Shown in pieces: positions 23,970 to 37,089 of a stretch of 64,000 bases of DNA (positions within the stretch are counted from its first letter, which is position 1; every line of letters begins with the position of its first letter). The notes under the pieces are model-generated. The model saw only the letters and a program-made list of their open reading frames with translations. It did not search any database and was not told the DNA's origin. Source of the stretch: Heracleum sosnowskyi (Eukaryota > Streptophyta > Magnoliopsida > Apiales > Apiaceae); contig CM061240.1 of NCBI GenBank assembly GCA_030848705.1, positions 121,260,998 through 121,324,997 on the forward strand, given 5' to 3'. The translations under genes were made by a program, and so were the position numbers.

Positions 23970-24984
23970 TGTTAATCCCAAATGACCTAACAGAATTGTA
24001 GAAGTGGGGGTTGAATACAATTCTAGATATTTCGAAACTTAAAACAACTTTCAATAATAAAACTGTACTGAAATAAAAACACAAACAAATATAAAATTTC
24101 AGTTGGATGTTTTGAGGATCCAACTAAGATAATTTTTATTGCGGAAATAATCTGTGTTACAAAAAGTATCACAGCTGCTCAGTTCTTGATTGAGAGTGAG
24201 AGTGCTCTTCACAGAAGCTAATACAAACTAAATTTATCTCACTCTTCTATTTTTAAAATGAACTGCTACACTTGGTTATATAACCCAAGTTTACAATGCT
24301 ATTTTGGCTACTCTAAATTAATCTAGAAGTAACTTTTAGTAGCTTGCTTTTCATCCCTTTTGTCCAATGGTCCTTGGAGATCTTGGCTTTTGTCTTCATG
24401 CTTATCATGATCACTCCCAAGAACCTAATTGGAAATTGGAATGTTTCCTTATTTCTAATGACCATTTTGATGGCTTCCAATGCAAAGTACACTTCCACAT
24501 CTCCTTTTGATCTGTCAGAAAACTGTCACTATCACTTTGTCAACTATTCAGAAAAGTAATAATGATTCGTTGATAGCAGGGAGATGTGTTTCGTTGATAG
24601 CTTTATTCTTCATTTCGTTGATGGGTAATCTTCATTTTGTTGATGAGTAATCTTCATTCCGTTGATAGAGTAATCTTCATACCGTTGACATGTCTTCACT
24701 TAGGCAAAATTACAAGGCATAATATATTTACAATTAACCAACCTATTTTGCCTATCTAGTACTTAGTCAACATGACTTAGAAAACCTATCTAATACCTAC
24801 AACCAAATGCATATCAAACTGTGAAGTATTGTACAATGTAATTGCTACATCACTCATTTCTTTGATGAGCTACATGTCAACTAAAGTTGCAAAGCATACC
24901 ATTCCGTTGACAGTTACAAAATGACTTAATACAAAATCTACTAAGTGTTTTATAATTATCATCAAGAACAACATATTCCTAACA
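23970..24984 (-). repeat. 3' LTR of copia B
   Basis: 1015 bp, on the plus strand TGTTAATCCCAAATG...ATTCCTAACA. CGTTGA occurs at 24568, 24592, 24616, 24660, 24683 and 24905. Two further sites that are intact in the other LTR are mutated here (TGTTGA at 24638, CTTTGA at 24860). A TATA candidate (minus strand TATATAA) is at 24276-24282. Confidence 0.93.
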
Positions 24985-24995
24985 ATCTCCCCCAA
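24985..24995 (-). other. Polypurine tract of copia B
   Basis: On the minus strand TTGGGGGAGAT directly abuts the 3' LTR. Confidence 0.85.
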
Positions 24996-25240
24996 TTTAT
25001 GACTGATAGAATAACAGCCATAAATCAAGAGCCTTGATGATAACAAAAACACTCAGACATATTACAAATGATGAAAGTAGAAATTGCATTGAGCTTCAAA
25101 ATGTTTTAAGAATTTATTGAAATACAAAGTAAAAAGTCTTACAAAACAAGTGCACAGAGTTGCTCTTGTAGCCTGAGCAAATTTCATCTTTTTCTCTGTG
25201 GCAGTGTTTTCTTTCCCTTCCTTGTGTTGTTCTCCTCAAT

Positions 25241-28200
25241 TTAAGCTTGGAGCCTCCTATAGAAAATCTTCTCTTCTTCATCTTGATTCCCCAACTTGGA
25301 TTGCATTGATCTCAGAGTATCATTGGATGCTTTTTCCAGTTGGTCTTCTATCCTGAAAAATCTTCTACAATTGTCTCTGTCTCTAAACTCCATCATCCAA
25401 TAGGGTTGGAGATGAATCTTCTTTCCAGATTGAGGGACTTTGAGAACCCTGGGAAGTGCACCAGGCTTGTTCCAGCTTGCCTTGATTTGACAGATTTTGG
25501 AGACCACCTCAGACTTGGCAGTTTTGGAAAAGCCAAAGTCTTTCTTCAAGCATTTGAACACTGAGAGCAGTGTTCCCTTCCACCTTTGTAGACAAATACC
25601 AATCTCTCTGGCAGTTTATAAGAAGCTGCAATACCTCTTACTTCCACCAAGTCATCAAAATTAATATTTACGCTAGACTCCTCCATAATGTCAGCAATGT
25701 ACATGAAGTCTTCTGGATTGGTGGGAGGTTTCTCAACTTGTTGCCTTCTCACAAATACTGGCTTAGCCTTAACAGCCCTTTGCTTTGCTTTCTTCTTTGC
25801 ATCCATTTCAAATAGCTCAATTTTCTTTGCTTTGGGAAGTTAGCCTCATCTAGCTCAATTTTCTCTTCCTTTGGCTGAATTGGCTGATCATGAAAGTTCA
25901 CTAGATGTTCAGAATCACAGGCTAACTTTTCTTTGAAGATTAGATCAGGAAAAGTTGAAGGTGCAGCTTTTGTAGAGGAATTTGTTGCTGTTCTTTGAGA
26001 GTCCTCTTTGTCAAGGGACAGATTCCTTTTAGCTTTCTGTTTAGGCTGCCTTGTACTTTTCTTTTTCTTCTCAGCTTCATTGGCTTTTTCCTCTTGTTGT
26101 CTTTCTTCTTCATCAAGAGATTGAGCAACTGCAAGAGCTTGCATAGCTGCTCTTTCTGACTCCTCATCCTTAGCCTCAGCAAAATTTGGGTGACCAGCCC
26201 AAATACAGATTTCTTGTCCATTTCTATAGACAATTGCTCTCTGTTTCCTTATCTCAGGATCATTGATCTCCTTGCATTTGATGATAAGCTGTCCTAGAAC
26301 TTTGAGCTCATCTGGATAAGGTGAAGGATAAAAAGTCCTTGAAATGTTCTTGCCCTTTTGTTTAGCAGGAGATTTTGGGGATAGGCTTCTTTCAAGTGTA
26401 GCTTGTACCACATCCCTAATGCATGAAGTTTGTCCCTTTTGTTTCCTTGGACCTTGAGTAACTCCATGTAGAAGGGGCTTTACTTCATAAAAAGAATTAG
26501 TCTGTGGCTCCCATTATGTTGACACTAAAACCATGGCATTCGTTGATGGTGTTGTAGAAGTAGCTTGATCCGTTGATGGATGTGTGTTCTTTTCAGTTTC
26601 AGCTATCTTCTTGATTCTTGCATCTATGCTAGACCATTGGTCTTTTATCTGTTCTGCAAGTTGTAGCCTCATAGATTCTTGCTGAATCAGGTCAATGCCA
26701 TCAATTTTATCCTTCATTGACTCCCATATTGCTAATAGCTCATGTGGTAAGGAAATGGCTGGGACCATAACCTTTGTGATTTGAATGTCTAGCTCCTTAG
26801 ATTTCTCCCCCTTTTTGTTATCATCAAGAGAGATGATAGGGAGTCCTATAGCTGCCACTAGCTGGGCCAAGAGTTGTGTTTGCTTCTCCTGTTCCTTTTG
26901 CATTTGAGATAGAGTAGCTTCCACCTTGTCCACTCTAGAAGAAAGAGTCTTCAAGGAGGTAGCCACCTCAGGTTCCTTAGAGAAAAACCTGTTCATCTTG
27001 GACACAGTGAGAAGAGGAAGTTTTTCATCAAGCCTCCTGTCAGTAGCATCCTTCAGGTTCTGAATAGAGTCTTTGATGTCCTTAGCTTCAATCCTTGTCT
27101 GCAACATCTGTAGCCTCTAAATCTCCAAAGAGTCCATGATGGCTTTGTAGAATTTCTTGTCATTGGCATTTGCAGACTCATGAGCCAGATAGGCTTCATT
27201 GTACTGCCTAGTGATTGCAGCATCCAGGTTGATTCTTCCATGCATATCCTGAGAAAGCCAGTTTGGTGTAGGGGGGACCACAGAAGTCCCAGTCTGTGAA
27301 GTGATGGCCACCTGTAGATTGTCACCAAAACTGTCATCATCATCAGAATAATCAAACTCACCACTTGCTGCAACTCCTGGAGAGAAATTGGTCAATGCAT
27401 CCTTTGCTCTTTGCATAGATGCAGTTGTATGGATTAGGTTGAGTGACCTTTCTGCCTCCACATTGCCCTGTTGAGCCATAAGTTGATAGGCTGGCACAGG
27501 ATGAGTAAAGGTCTCAGGATCCAGGGAAATACTATCCAGAGTTTGTTGATAATGCTCTTGGAAAGTAAGTTCCCTTTCTCCCTCATGAACCTCCATTAAC
27601 TCATGTGCAATGGCTGCTTCCTCCCTTATAGCTCCTGTAGTCCCTTCTCTCTCTCCACTATATTCTTGCATCATGGGCTCCCCATGGCTCACACCTCTCA
27701 CACCCTCACCGTCACCTACTAAGGTGGAACCCTCAGCCTCTCCTTTTGCCTGACTGGAAGAAATAGTCAGCCTCTCACTCTCAACCTCTCCTTTTGCCTG
27801 GCTGCAAGCCAGCCTCTCAGATTCACTCCCTCGCAATCCTAGAAGTGTCTCAACTTGATTTTTAATAAGAGGTGTAGAATGAACTATCAACGGTATGGTA
27901 GTTTGAACTGTCAACGGTATGGATACCGTTGATGGAGAAACACTTGTCAACGAAAGAGACTGTTTCGTTGATGAAGTCAAGAAAGTATTCTGTGAAAGTG
28001 AAATTACAGTAGAATCTGTGGTGATTGATTTAGAGATGGGTCCACAGATCCTCTTGTAGCTTCAGAAAAAGATGATTGATGGCCCAACAAATCACGTAAC
28101 AAGTGATGACCACCAATTTCAGAGTAGGGCTTCTCCAAGAAAAGAGTTGGAGAATCAGGAATAGATGAATGGATCATATCCACATCTAATGACTGAGTTG

Positions 28201-29586
28201 GTGAATTTTGTGGAGTTGGTTCAAGATTGATGTTTAGATAATGGGACTGTAACCCCAGAGTAATGATAGGGGTTACATCAAACTGAATTTGAGAAGCTGG
28301 AAGTGTTGCTTCCAGTGTGTGTGCACCCTGTGTGACCTGGGATTTTTACTTCACTCTCCTTTGGTATTGGGAAATTGTTGACTGTGGGCTTGAAGTGTCC
28401 CTTACCCTCTTGGAGTGTGCTCTTGGAGGAGAGCTTGTTTCAATAATTACATCCTTTTGGGAGGATGCAACTAGACTTGTTCTTAAATCCATATTACTCA
28501 TTATGCCTTGTTGGGAAGACACAATGGGGCTTGGCTGGGAAACACTCACCTCTCCCACCTTATTCTTAGGGTTTCTTTGATTTTCACCCCTTCACTCACC
28601 TCTCACAACACCATAATCACTCCCCTTAGGTTGTGTAGTGGATTTTACAACAGGTGCCTTTTGAGAAGCACCTGAGGTTGGCTTGGAGGATTTCTTTGAT
28701 TTTGGTATTGTTGTAGGGGCAGGAGCCTGTTGGGTCACAACTACAGACTCCATAGCAACAGAGGTGGTTGAAGTAACAATTAAACTAACAGGGTTAGAAG
28801 TGGTTACCTCAATTGTGGGCAGATACACCACTGGGACATCACCATTGTGGTTGAGTCTCAGTATATCTGTCAAGACCCTCTTCTCTTGCACAAAGCAGTC
28901 AAACCTGGAAATTGGGTTAGAGATAACCAATGGTGCTGGACTAACATGGTTTGCCAACATCATCAGAAATCTAGCATAATAGATTTTTTTTTTCCTATTA
29001 GCCTTATCACCCAACTTGGCACCAATTTCATACATAATTGGGTGCTAAAGTTATAATATCTATCAGTTAAGAGCATGGTAAATAGAATCAACATAGAGTT
29101 AGTTAATGCATCAAAGTTACTGATTTTACCAGAAAAGACCTTAATGAATGCATCAGCTAAGTAACTATATTCCCTAACCAAACATCTCCTAATTATCTTA
29201 CCCAAATTATCAGTAGGCAAAGAGTAGTTTATAGAGTTAAGCATGTTAATCATTTCAGTGTATGTAGGCAAAGCTAAGCAGTTATTTTCAGGAAGGTGAA
29301 GGCATGCTTGCAATACATCAGAATTGACAATATACTCATTACCTTGAATGGTGAATTGCAAAGTGCAGTTTGCTCCACTGTACTCACAAGAGGTCCAAAT
29401 CTCCTCTATGATTTCATTGTAGAGCGGAGTTGAGTGAAACATTGCGTAGCTCAGTTTGCAATTCATCATGAAATCCATCATCTTGAAAAAGATTCTATTC
29501 GGGCTTTCCTTGACAACAAAAGGAATGGAGTTGTTCTTTTCGTAAATGAACCCTCCTGCTGACATGAGTTTGACTATGGGTGCCAT
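25241..29586 (-). pseudogene. Third frame of copia B, about 1400 codons, broken
   Basis: A chain of minus-strand open segments covers 4.3 kb after pol. Segment one (29586-28963, then 29035-28592 after a frameshift) is a folded-looking domain: an IWTSCEYSG-like start, then FTIQGNEYIV, and later YYARFLMMLANHV, a type of segment I associate with extra frames of plant copia elements. Next comes a low-complexity Ser/Thr/Glu region (to about 27117), then a helical segment (27107-26514) with heptad-like spacing, then a Lys/Glu-rich segment (26411-25749). Two C-terminal segments follow in other frames (25806-25546 and 25561-25241). In-frame stops are at about 27117 and 26514, with frameshifts near 29035, 28030, 25830 and 25558. 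The first segment resembles the matching part of element A. Function is unknown, and no membrane segment is seen. Confidence 0.6.
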
Positions 29587-30123
29587 TGTTGAGTGAAGAA
29601 AGCTCGAACTTTGATTTGCTTTGAGAGAGAAGAAGTAAGAAAGCCTTTGGAAATTTTAAGAGCAGGTAGAAAAGAATTAAAGAAAACAAAATTTCTTAAA
29701 TACTCCCCCAAAATTTCTCAAAAATTAAGTCCAATAATAAATATAAATTACTGAATTGGCTTAAAAATCTAACCATTACTTTTAAAGTATTACCATGATT
29801 TATACTTACAGGGGTGTATGCATAGATCGTGGTAAAAGACGTGTCAATTTTCAACGGTTCAGATTAACTACGCTATATCAACGAATCAGAATTGGGCGTT
29901 TAAGGTCCCATCTATTTCGTTGCTAAAGCTGCGTTTCGTTGACATAAAAGTACTATCAACGAAACACCCAGAAAAGTGCTAAGACTGTCAACGAAATGGT
30001 GCGTTTCGTTGACATAGTAATTTTGACTTAGACAAAATTTCACTTTTTCCTTAGAAAATTAATTCACAGAAAAACATAGCAAATTTCTGGCTGCATTGTA
30101 ACTTGCAAAAATCTCAAAAATAA
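29587..30123 (-). other. Spacer between pol and third frame of copia B, with motif cluster
   Basis: About 540 bp, non-coding. CGTTGA or its complement TCAACG occurs at 29851, 29878, 29937, 29956, 29988 and 30007, often as TTTCGTTGACA or TATCAACGAAA. The same motif forms the array in the LTR. Confidence 0.75.
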
Positions 30124-33100
30124 TTAAGAGAAATTTAGCATACCTAGCTCACTTACTAATCTTGAGAATGTTGATTCATCAAGTGGCTTGGTAAAGATAT
30201 CTGCAAGTTGTTGTTCACTTGGAACAAAATGTAACTCCACAGTACCATTCATAACATGTTCTCTAATGAAATGATAATTGATGTCAATGTGCTTGGTCCT
30301 TGAATGCTACACTGGATTCTCAGTAATGGCAATGGCACTAGTGTTGTCACAGAAGTTATGAATTTTCTCAACTCTTAATCCATAATCAAGTAGTTGATTT
30401 TTCATCCATAAAATCTGTGCACAACAACTTCCAGCTGCAATATACTCAGCCTCAGCTGTGGAGGTAGAAACTGAGTTTTGTTTCTTGCTGAACCATGACA
30501 CAAGCTTGTTTCCTAGGAATTGACAGGTGTCAGTTGTGCTTTTCCTGTCAATTTTACATCCTGCATAGTCTGCATCTGAATAACCAATTAGTTCAAAGCC
30601 AGATTCTCTAGGATACCAAATGCCAAGGTTTGGTGTTCCTTTGAGATATCTGAAAATTCTTTTAATAACAACTAAATGGGATTCCCTAGGATCAGCCTGA
30701 AATCTAGCACATAGACATGTAGCAAACATAATATCAGGTCTACTAGCTGTTAAATATAAAAGTGAGCCTACCATGCCTCTTTAACTTGAAATGTCCACAG
30801 ATTTTTTCTTAGTATTCAATTCAAGTTTGGTGGCAATAGGCATGGGAGTTTTGGCAGGAGAGCATTCCATTAAGCTAAATTTCTTTAACAAATCATGAAT
30901 ATATTTTGTTTAACTAATGAAAATGCCTTCATTAACTTGCTTCACTTGGAGACCAAGAAAATAAGTTAATTCTCCCATCATGCTCATTTCATATTTACTT
31001 TGCATAAGCTTGGCAAACTTTTGACAAAGTTTTTCATCTGTAGACCCAAAAATTATGTCATCTACATAAATTTGAACAAGTATAGTAGAGCCATTCACAA
31101 TCCTATGAAAAAGAGTTTTATCTATAGTACCTCTAGTGAAGTGATTCTCAAGGAGGAACTGTGAAAGTGTGTCATACCAGGCTCTAGGTGCTTGTTTCAA
31201 ACCATAGAGTGCTTTGAGGAGGAAGTACACATACTCTGGAAAATCATCATCTGCAAAACCAGGAGGTTGACTCACATACACCTCCTCTTCCAATTCCCCA
31301 TTCAGAAAAGCACTCTTCACATCCATTTGATAGACCTTGAAATTGGCATGGGCTGCATAGGCTAGGAAAATCCTTATTGCTTCTAGTCTTGCAACAGGAG
31401 CAAAGGTTTCATCAAAATCAATTCCCTCTTCCTGTGAATAGCCTTTTGCAACCAATCTAGCTTTGTTCCTTATGACTATGCCATTTTCATCCATCTTGTG
31501 TCTGAACACCCATTTTGTGCCTATAACACTTCTGTTCTTAGGCTTGGGCACCAGCTTCCAAACTTTGTTTCTCTCAAATTGGTTTAGCTCCTCTTGCATA
31601 GCTAAAACCCAATCTGGATCTAGAAGTGTATCCTCAACTTTCTTTGGCTCATCTTGAGACAGAAAGCTACTATATAGACATTCTTCTTGAGTTGCTCTTC
31701 TAGTTTGGACTTTTGAAGAAACATCACCTATAATGAGTTCAAAGGGATGATCTTTAATCCATTTCCTTGAGGGAGGTAGATTAGCTCTTGAAGAAGTAGC
31801 TTCATGATCATGGTTGCCTTGAGTAGATATTTGTCCTTGAGAAACTCCCCCTGAGTTTGTTGTCCCTAAATGATCACTCCTAGAAGCGTTTCTATGACTT
31901 TCAACGGAATGGCCATTTTGACTGTTAACGAAACGCTCATTCTGACTATCAACGAATCTTTCATCATGACTGTCAACGAAATGACTATTTGGTCTGCTAG
32001 CAGCTATTTTTTTCAATCTTAATGCAGCAATTTCATCTTCACTGCTGCTTTCATCTGTGCTAGACACTACAACTTTAGGCTGTTTCTCAATAGCCTTAAC
32101 ATGATTCACTTGATCTCCATCCTCATTCTCAAAAGAAAGACTTTCATGAAAACCTTCATCACAGAGACCTTGAATTTTAAGATCATCAAAAACAACATGT
32201 ACAGATTCCATAACAATATTGGTTCTGAGATTATAGACTCTATAAGCTTTCCCTGCTGCATATCCCACAAATATTGCTTCATCTGTCTTTGCTTCAAATT
32301 TCCCCAAATGCTCAGCTTGATTTCTCAGAACAAAGCACTTGCATCCAAAGACATGAAGAAAATCCAATAGTGGCTTCTTTCTTTTGAGTAGTTGATAAGG
32401 GGTCATTCCCTTGGCTTGATTAATCAAAGAAATATTTTGAGTGAAGCAAGCTGTGTTAACTGCCTCAGCCCAGAAATAATTTGGTAACTTTGATTCATCT
32501 AGCATTGTCCTTGCAGCTTCAATAAGTGTTCTGTTTTTTCTTTCAACTACACCATTTTGCTGTGGTGTCCTTGTTGCTGAATATTCATGCAAAATACCAT
32601 TTTCTTCACAGAACATCTTCATAATTGAATTCTTGAAATCTGTCCCATTGTCACTCCTTATCCTTCTTACTTTGAAATCAGGATGATTGTTTACCATCTT
32701 GATGTGATTGATAATGATTTCACTTGCCTCATCTTTGGAGTGTAAAAAGAAGGTCCATGTAAATCTAGAAAAATCATCAACAATCACAAGACAATATTTC
32801 TTCTTTGAGATGGACATGACATTTACAGGGCCAAATAGATCCATATGAAGCAACTCAAGCTGATGGACAATTGATGACTCTGTCTTGCTTTTGAATGATG
32901 CCTTCTTTTGTTTCCCTTTTTGACAGGCATCACACAAGCCATCCTTGGAGAATTCCACCTGTGGAATTCCTCTAGCAAGATCTTTCCTCACCAAATCATT
33001 CATAACCTTAAAATTCAAATGAGACAATTTCTTGTGCCATGGCCAACTTTCATCCTTGCTTGCCTTGCTGAAAAGACAAGTGATGGTGTCTGGACTTGTG

Positions 33101-33459
33101 CTACTAAAGTCAGCAATGTACACATTCCCTCTTCTGAATCCAGTCATTAGCACATTGTTGTTTCCTCCTTTAGAAACAACACAGGCTTCTTTAGAAAAAG
33201 TAACTAAAAATCCTTTGTCACAAAGTTGGCCGATACTAAGCAAATTGTGCTTAAGACCATCCACCAATGCAACCTCATCAATGATGACATTCTCTTTTGA
33301 AATCAAGCCATATCCCTTAGTGTAGCCTTTGCTGTCATCTCCAAAAGCAATACAAGGGCCAGCTCTTTCCTGAAACTCTGTGAGCAGGGTAGAATCACCA
33401 GTCATGTGTCTTGAACAACCACTATCCAAGTACCAAAGATTCCTTTTGTCTCCCTGCAC
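30124..33459 (-). pseudogene. Copia B pol (protease, integrase, RT, RNase H)
   Basis: A single frame of about 1110 codons with three in-frame stops (30910-30912, 30781-30783, 30307-30309). In order it has the protease motif WYLDSGCSRHMTGD; the HHCC pre-integrase region with CDACQKGK; the integrase core with HMDLFGPV, SDNGTDF and the ERKNRT region; the RT with MDVKSAFLNGELEEEVYV and YVDDI; and RNase H with STAEAEYIA. About 590-600 residues in, between integrase and RT, lies an 8-residue tandem repeat (FVDSHDER, FVDSQNER and two weaker units). It is coded by the 24-bp periodic motif at 31901-31978. At least two of the stops fit a C-to-T change of CAG or CAA. The start is taken just after the gag stop, where no ATG is present. 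Confidence 0.85.
31901..31978. repeat. 24-bp periodic motif inside copia B pol
   Basis: TCAACG at 31901, 31949 and 31973 and TTAACG at 31925 are exactly 24 bp apart. They code the 8-residue peptide repeat on the minus strand. The motif is the complement of the LTR motif CGTTGA. Confidence 0.85.
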
Positions 33460-33473
33460 ACAATAAACCTAAA

Positions 33474-35840
33474 TCAAGTTGATTTTGGTACCCAAGTTTC
33501 CTTGGGTCCTGTTTTGTTAGCCTTTGATTTTCCTTTTATATCATTTTTCACCTTAGGCTCAGATTGATTTAAATCAACCTTTATCTTTGGTGTTGATTTC
33601 TGAGGGTTGCTCACATTTTCATCCACAGCAAGCATAGTTGGAGGAACAAACATGTTATTCACATTCCATGGCATTTGTGGTACATTAAACATATTCATGT
33701 ACGGATTAGGCACAAATGGCATGCTAGCATAAGGATTCTGAACCTGTGCATATGGAGCAAACAGATTAGGCATAACAGGCATTGTAGGCATAGAAACATT
33801 CATGACAGGCTTAGGCATTTTCACATTAGGGGACTTCTTAACAAATTTGCAATTAGCAGATAAATGACTAACACTTCCACAATTAACACATGTTTTTCTA
33901 GGAGCATATTTATCAGGTGTGTAATTGTTATGTTTGTTAATCCCTACTTTGCCATTCCTGTTGTTCTTTTTATTGCCCTTAATCTCAACTTGAATTTTCT
34001 CTAACTTGTCTACCAATTGCTTGTTAGACAAGTGACCTACATTTGCTCTTTCAACAGGCTTCTCAACTTTCTTTGATTTACTAGACTCACCTTGAACAAA
34101 GTTCTTGGTGACAGGACCATACTTGTTATTAAGTCTAGTGAGTTCTACTTTCTTTTTCCCTGTCAACGAAACACCCTGATCTGTTGATGGTTCATCTGTC
34201 AACGGAACCTTGCATTCCGTTGACGTATCAACCTTCAACAAATGATCATTGTTGTTTGTTGACTCTGTTTCTGATTCTAAGGTTTCACCAGCATACCCTA
34301 GCTTCTCTTTATTCTTTTTCAATGATTGCTCACAGAAAGATTCCATACCTTGAACATTAATGATGTTGGTAGCAACATTCCTGGAATCTTTCCATTTTGC
34401 AATAACACTTTGTTCTATTTCAAGTTGTGTTTTAAGAATCTCTTCCCTTTCTAACACTTTCTCAAGTTCCTTCTTAGCATCCCTACTAACACACCTCATT
34501 TTCTCAAACTCAATGAGCTGTGCTTCTAACATGGCATTTCTATCACTTAAGAGTAGATTAGTCTCTTTGATTCTTGAGTTCTCTTTGGTAAGTGATTTAA
34601 GAGTAACACACAAATTATATTGTACAGTAGACATTTCATTAACTGCACTATCGCATTCCTCTTTAGAAAGCTCAGAAAGATTAGTAATTGTTACCTGGTT
34701 GCTAGAGGAACTTGCTTCCTGCTCATGATTGTTAGCCATTAGAGCCAAGTTGACATACTCAACATCATCATCAGAATCTTCACCATTCCCAGCCCAATCA
34801 TACTCCTGAGACATGAAAGCCTTTTCTTTTTGCTTGAGAAGTTCAAAGTATTTCTTTTTATAATCAACAGGCTCAAATTTCCTGTTGCCCTTCTCAACTT
34901 TGGGCTTTCGGCAGTCTCCATCAAAGTGACCAATCATTCCACAGTTGAAACATTTAGACTTAGACTTTTTAATCTAGTTATTTTTGCTAGGTTGAAGGTC
35001 TCTCCTTGGTGGCCTTGCTTCTGAGTTTCTCTTAAATTTGAACTTAGAGAATTTCCTTGAAAGAAAGGCAATGTGTTCATCAATCTCATCTAAGTCATCC
35101 AAGTTGGCTGGTTCTTCTTCTTCTTCTGTCATCTTGCCTTTACCCTTGCTAACATCAGTCCTACAACTAGCTCGACTAGTTGTGGCTTTTGCAGTTTCTT
35201 CATTGTCATCTTCCAGTTGGTTCACAGATGCAATCAATGCAATAGATCCACCTTTCTTTTGTACCTTCTCAATTTCTTCATCTTGCTCCATTTCCAGCTC
35301 ATATGTCTTTAGGGTTCCATAAAGCCTTTCAAGAGTGTAGTCTTTGTACTCTTGAGTGTTTCTCAGAGAAACAGTCATAGATCCTCCCATACAACTTTAA
35401 TCCATTCAAAAGCTTTTGAAACCTACTAAACGTGTCATTTAGGGTTTCACCAGCTTTAAAATGAAAATGCTCATATTGTTGTATAAGGAGTTGCATTTTG
35501 TTCTCCCTAACTTGCTCAGTTCCTTCACAAAGTGTTCTAACAGTGTCCCATACTTCTTTAGAGGTTGTACAGTTTATGACATTGTCAAACATCTCTTACT
35601 CCAAACCATTAAACAGAATGTTCATGGTTCTTTTATCTTTATGGACTTCTGCAACATCTTCAATAGTCCATTCTGAGACAGGTTTTGGAATTTCTACATC
35701 AGGAGCATCATCTGGCAGTCCAACTCTAGATGCAAACTTCATGGGAACGTGTGGACCTTTCTCAATGCAGTCTACATATCTCTCATCCATAGACATGAGA
35801 TGTAGATGCATCTTTACTTTCCAGTGAAAGTAATTGTCCT
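33474..35840 (-). pseudogene. Copia B gag
   Basis: A copia-type gag read from about 35840 down to a TGA at 33474-33476. It begins near the DNYFHWKVKM motif typical of these gags. A first zinc knuckle, CFNCGMIGHFDGDC, lies near 34955. A long Glu/Lys/Asn-rich, probably coiled-coil region follows. A second knuckle, CVNCGSVSHLSANC, lies near 33870. The protein ends in a WVPK motif. Lesions: stop at 35596-35598, a short out-of-frame deletion near 35390 and a stop at 34974-34976. CGTTGA motifs occur at 34163, 34199 and 34218. The pol frame starts 15 bp after the gag stop in another frame. Confidence 0.8.
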
Positions 35841-36055
35841 TATCTAGAACTGGTATCTAATGCCTGAGCCAACACCAAATTCATATTGTTGTAGTAGCCA
35901 AAAATATGCATGTCAAAGCCAACAAAATCAAAGGCAACATCACCTCTAAATGTTGTAGTAGGCCATTTATGGTGTAGTGCTTCACACATGCATCCTTCTT
36001 CACCATGGTTACTGTTTTGGTCTTGATCTTTAAACTTCTTGTATGTTAGAAGCTT

Positions 36056-36067
36056 GCTCTGATACCA
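36056..36067 (-). other. Primer binding site of copia B, tRNA-iMet
   Basis: On the minus strand TGGTATCAGAGC lies 2 bp after the 5' LTR. It is the standard complement of initiator tRNA-Met. Confidence 0.95.
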
Positions 36068-36069
36068 AT

Positions 36070-37084
36070 TGTTAATCCCAAATGACCTAACAGAATTGTA
36101 GAAGTGGGGGTTGAATACAATTCTAGATATTTCGAAACTTAAAACAACTTTCAATAATAAAACTGTACTGAAATAAAAACACAAACAAATATAAAATTTC
36201 AGTTGGATGTTTTGAGGATCCAACTGAGATAATTTTTATTTCGGAAATAATCTGTGTTACAAAAAGTATCACAGCTGCTCAGTTCTTGATTGAGAGTGAG
36301 AGTGCTCTTTACAGAAGCTAATACAAACTAATTTTATCTCACTCTTCTATTTTTAAAATGAACTGCTACACTTGGTTATATAACCCAAGTTTACAATGCT
36401 ATTTTGGCTACTCTAAATTAATCTAGAAGTAACTTTTAGTAGCTGGCTTTTCATCCCTTTTGTCCAATGGTCCTTGGAGATCTTGGCTTTTGTCTTCATG
36501 CTTATCATGATCACTCCCAAGAACCTAATTGGAAATTGGAATGTTTCCTTATTTCCAATGACCATTTTGATGGCTTCCAATGCAAAGTACACTTCCACAT
36601 CTCCTTTTGATCTGTCAGAAAACTGTCACTATCACTTTGTCAACTATTCAGAAAAGTAATAATGATTCGTTGATAGCAGGGAGATGTGTTTCGTTGATAG
36701 CTTTATTCTTCATTTCGTTGATGGGTAATCTTCATTTCGTTGATGAGTAATCTTCATTCCGTTGATAGAGTAATCTTCATACCGTTGACATGTCTTCACT
36801 TAGGCAAAATTACAAGGCATAATATATTTACAATTAACCAACCTATTTTGCCTATCTAGTACTTAGTCAACATGACTTAGAAAACCTATCTAATACCTAC
36901 TACCAAATGCATATCAAACTGTGAAGTATTGTACAATGCAATTGCTACATCACTAATTTCGTTGATGAGCTACCTGTCAACTAAAGCTGCAAAGCATACC
37001 ATTTCGTTGACAGTTACAAAATGACTTAATACAAAATCTACTAAGTGTTTTATAATTATCATCAAGAACAACATATTCCTAACA
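36070..37084 (-). repeat. 5' LTR of copia B
   Basis: 1015 bp, matching 23970-24984. CGTTGA occurs at 36668, 36692, 36716, 36738, 36760, 36783, 36960 and 37005; the first six are 22-24 bp apart. Confidence 0.93.
36376..36382 (-). promoter_or_regulatory. Candidate TATA box of the copia B 5' LTR
   Basis: On the minus strand TATATAA in the context GGGTTATATAACC, conserved in both LTRs. It lies downstream of the CGTTGA array in the direction of transcription, as a core promoter should. Confidence 0.5.
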
Positions 37085-37089
37085 AGAAG

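Larger units (their letters stand above)
23970..37084 (-). mobile_element. Copia element B, SIRE/Maximus-like, nested in A
   Basis: A 13.1-kb minus-strand element with two 1015-bp LTRs, a perfect AGAAG duplication, an exact 12-base tRNA-iMet primer site and a polypurine tract. Its order is gag, pol, then a third frame of about 4.3 kb. The LTRs differ at about 13-15 positions by eye, so it is young. Even so, gag, pol and the third frame all carry stops and frameshifts, so this copy is not autonomous. Confidence 0.95.

Noticed and set aside
35840..36223. Minus-strand frame spanning LTR and leader of copia B, and the matching one at 23890-24123
   Set aside because: It runs across the LTR end and primer site. 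The gag of this element is in another frame.
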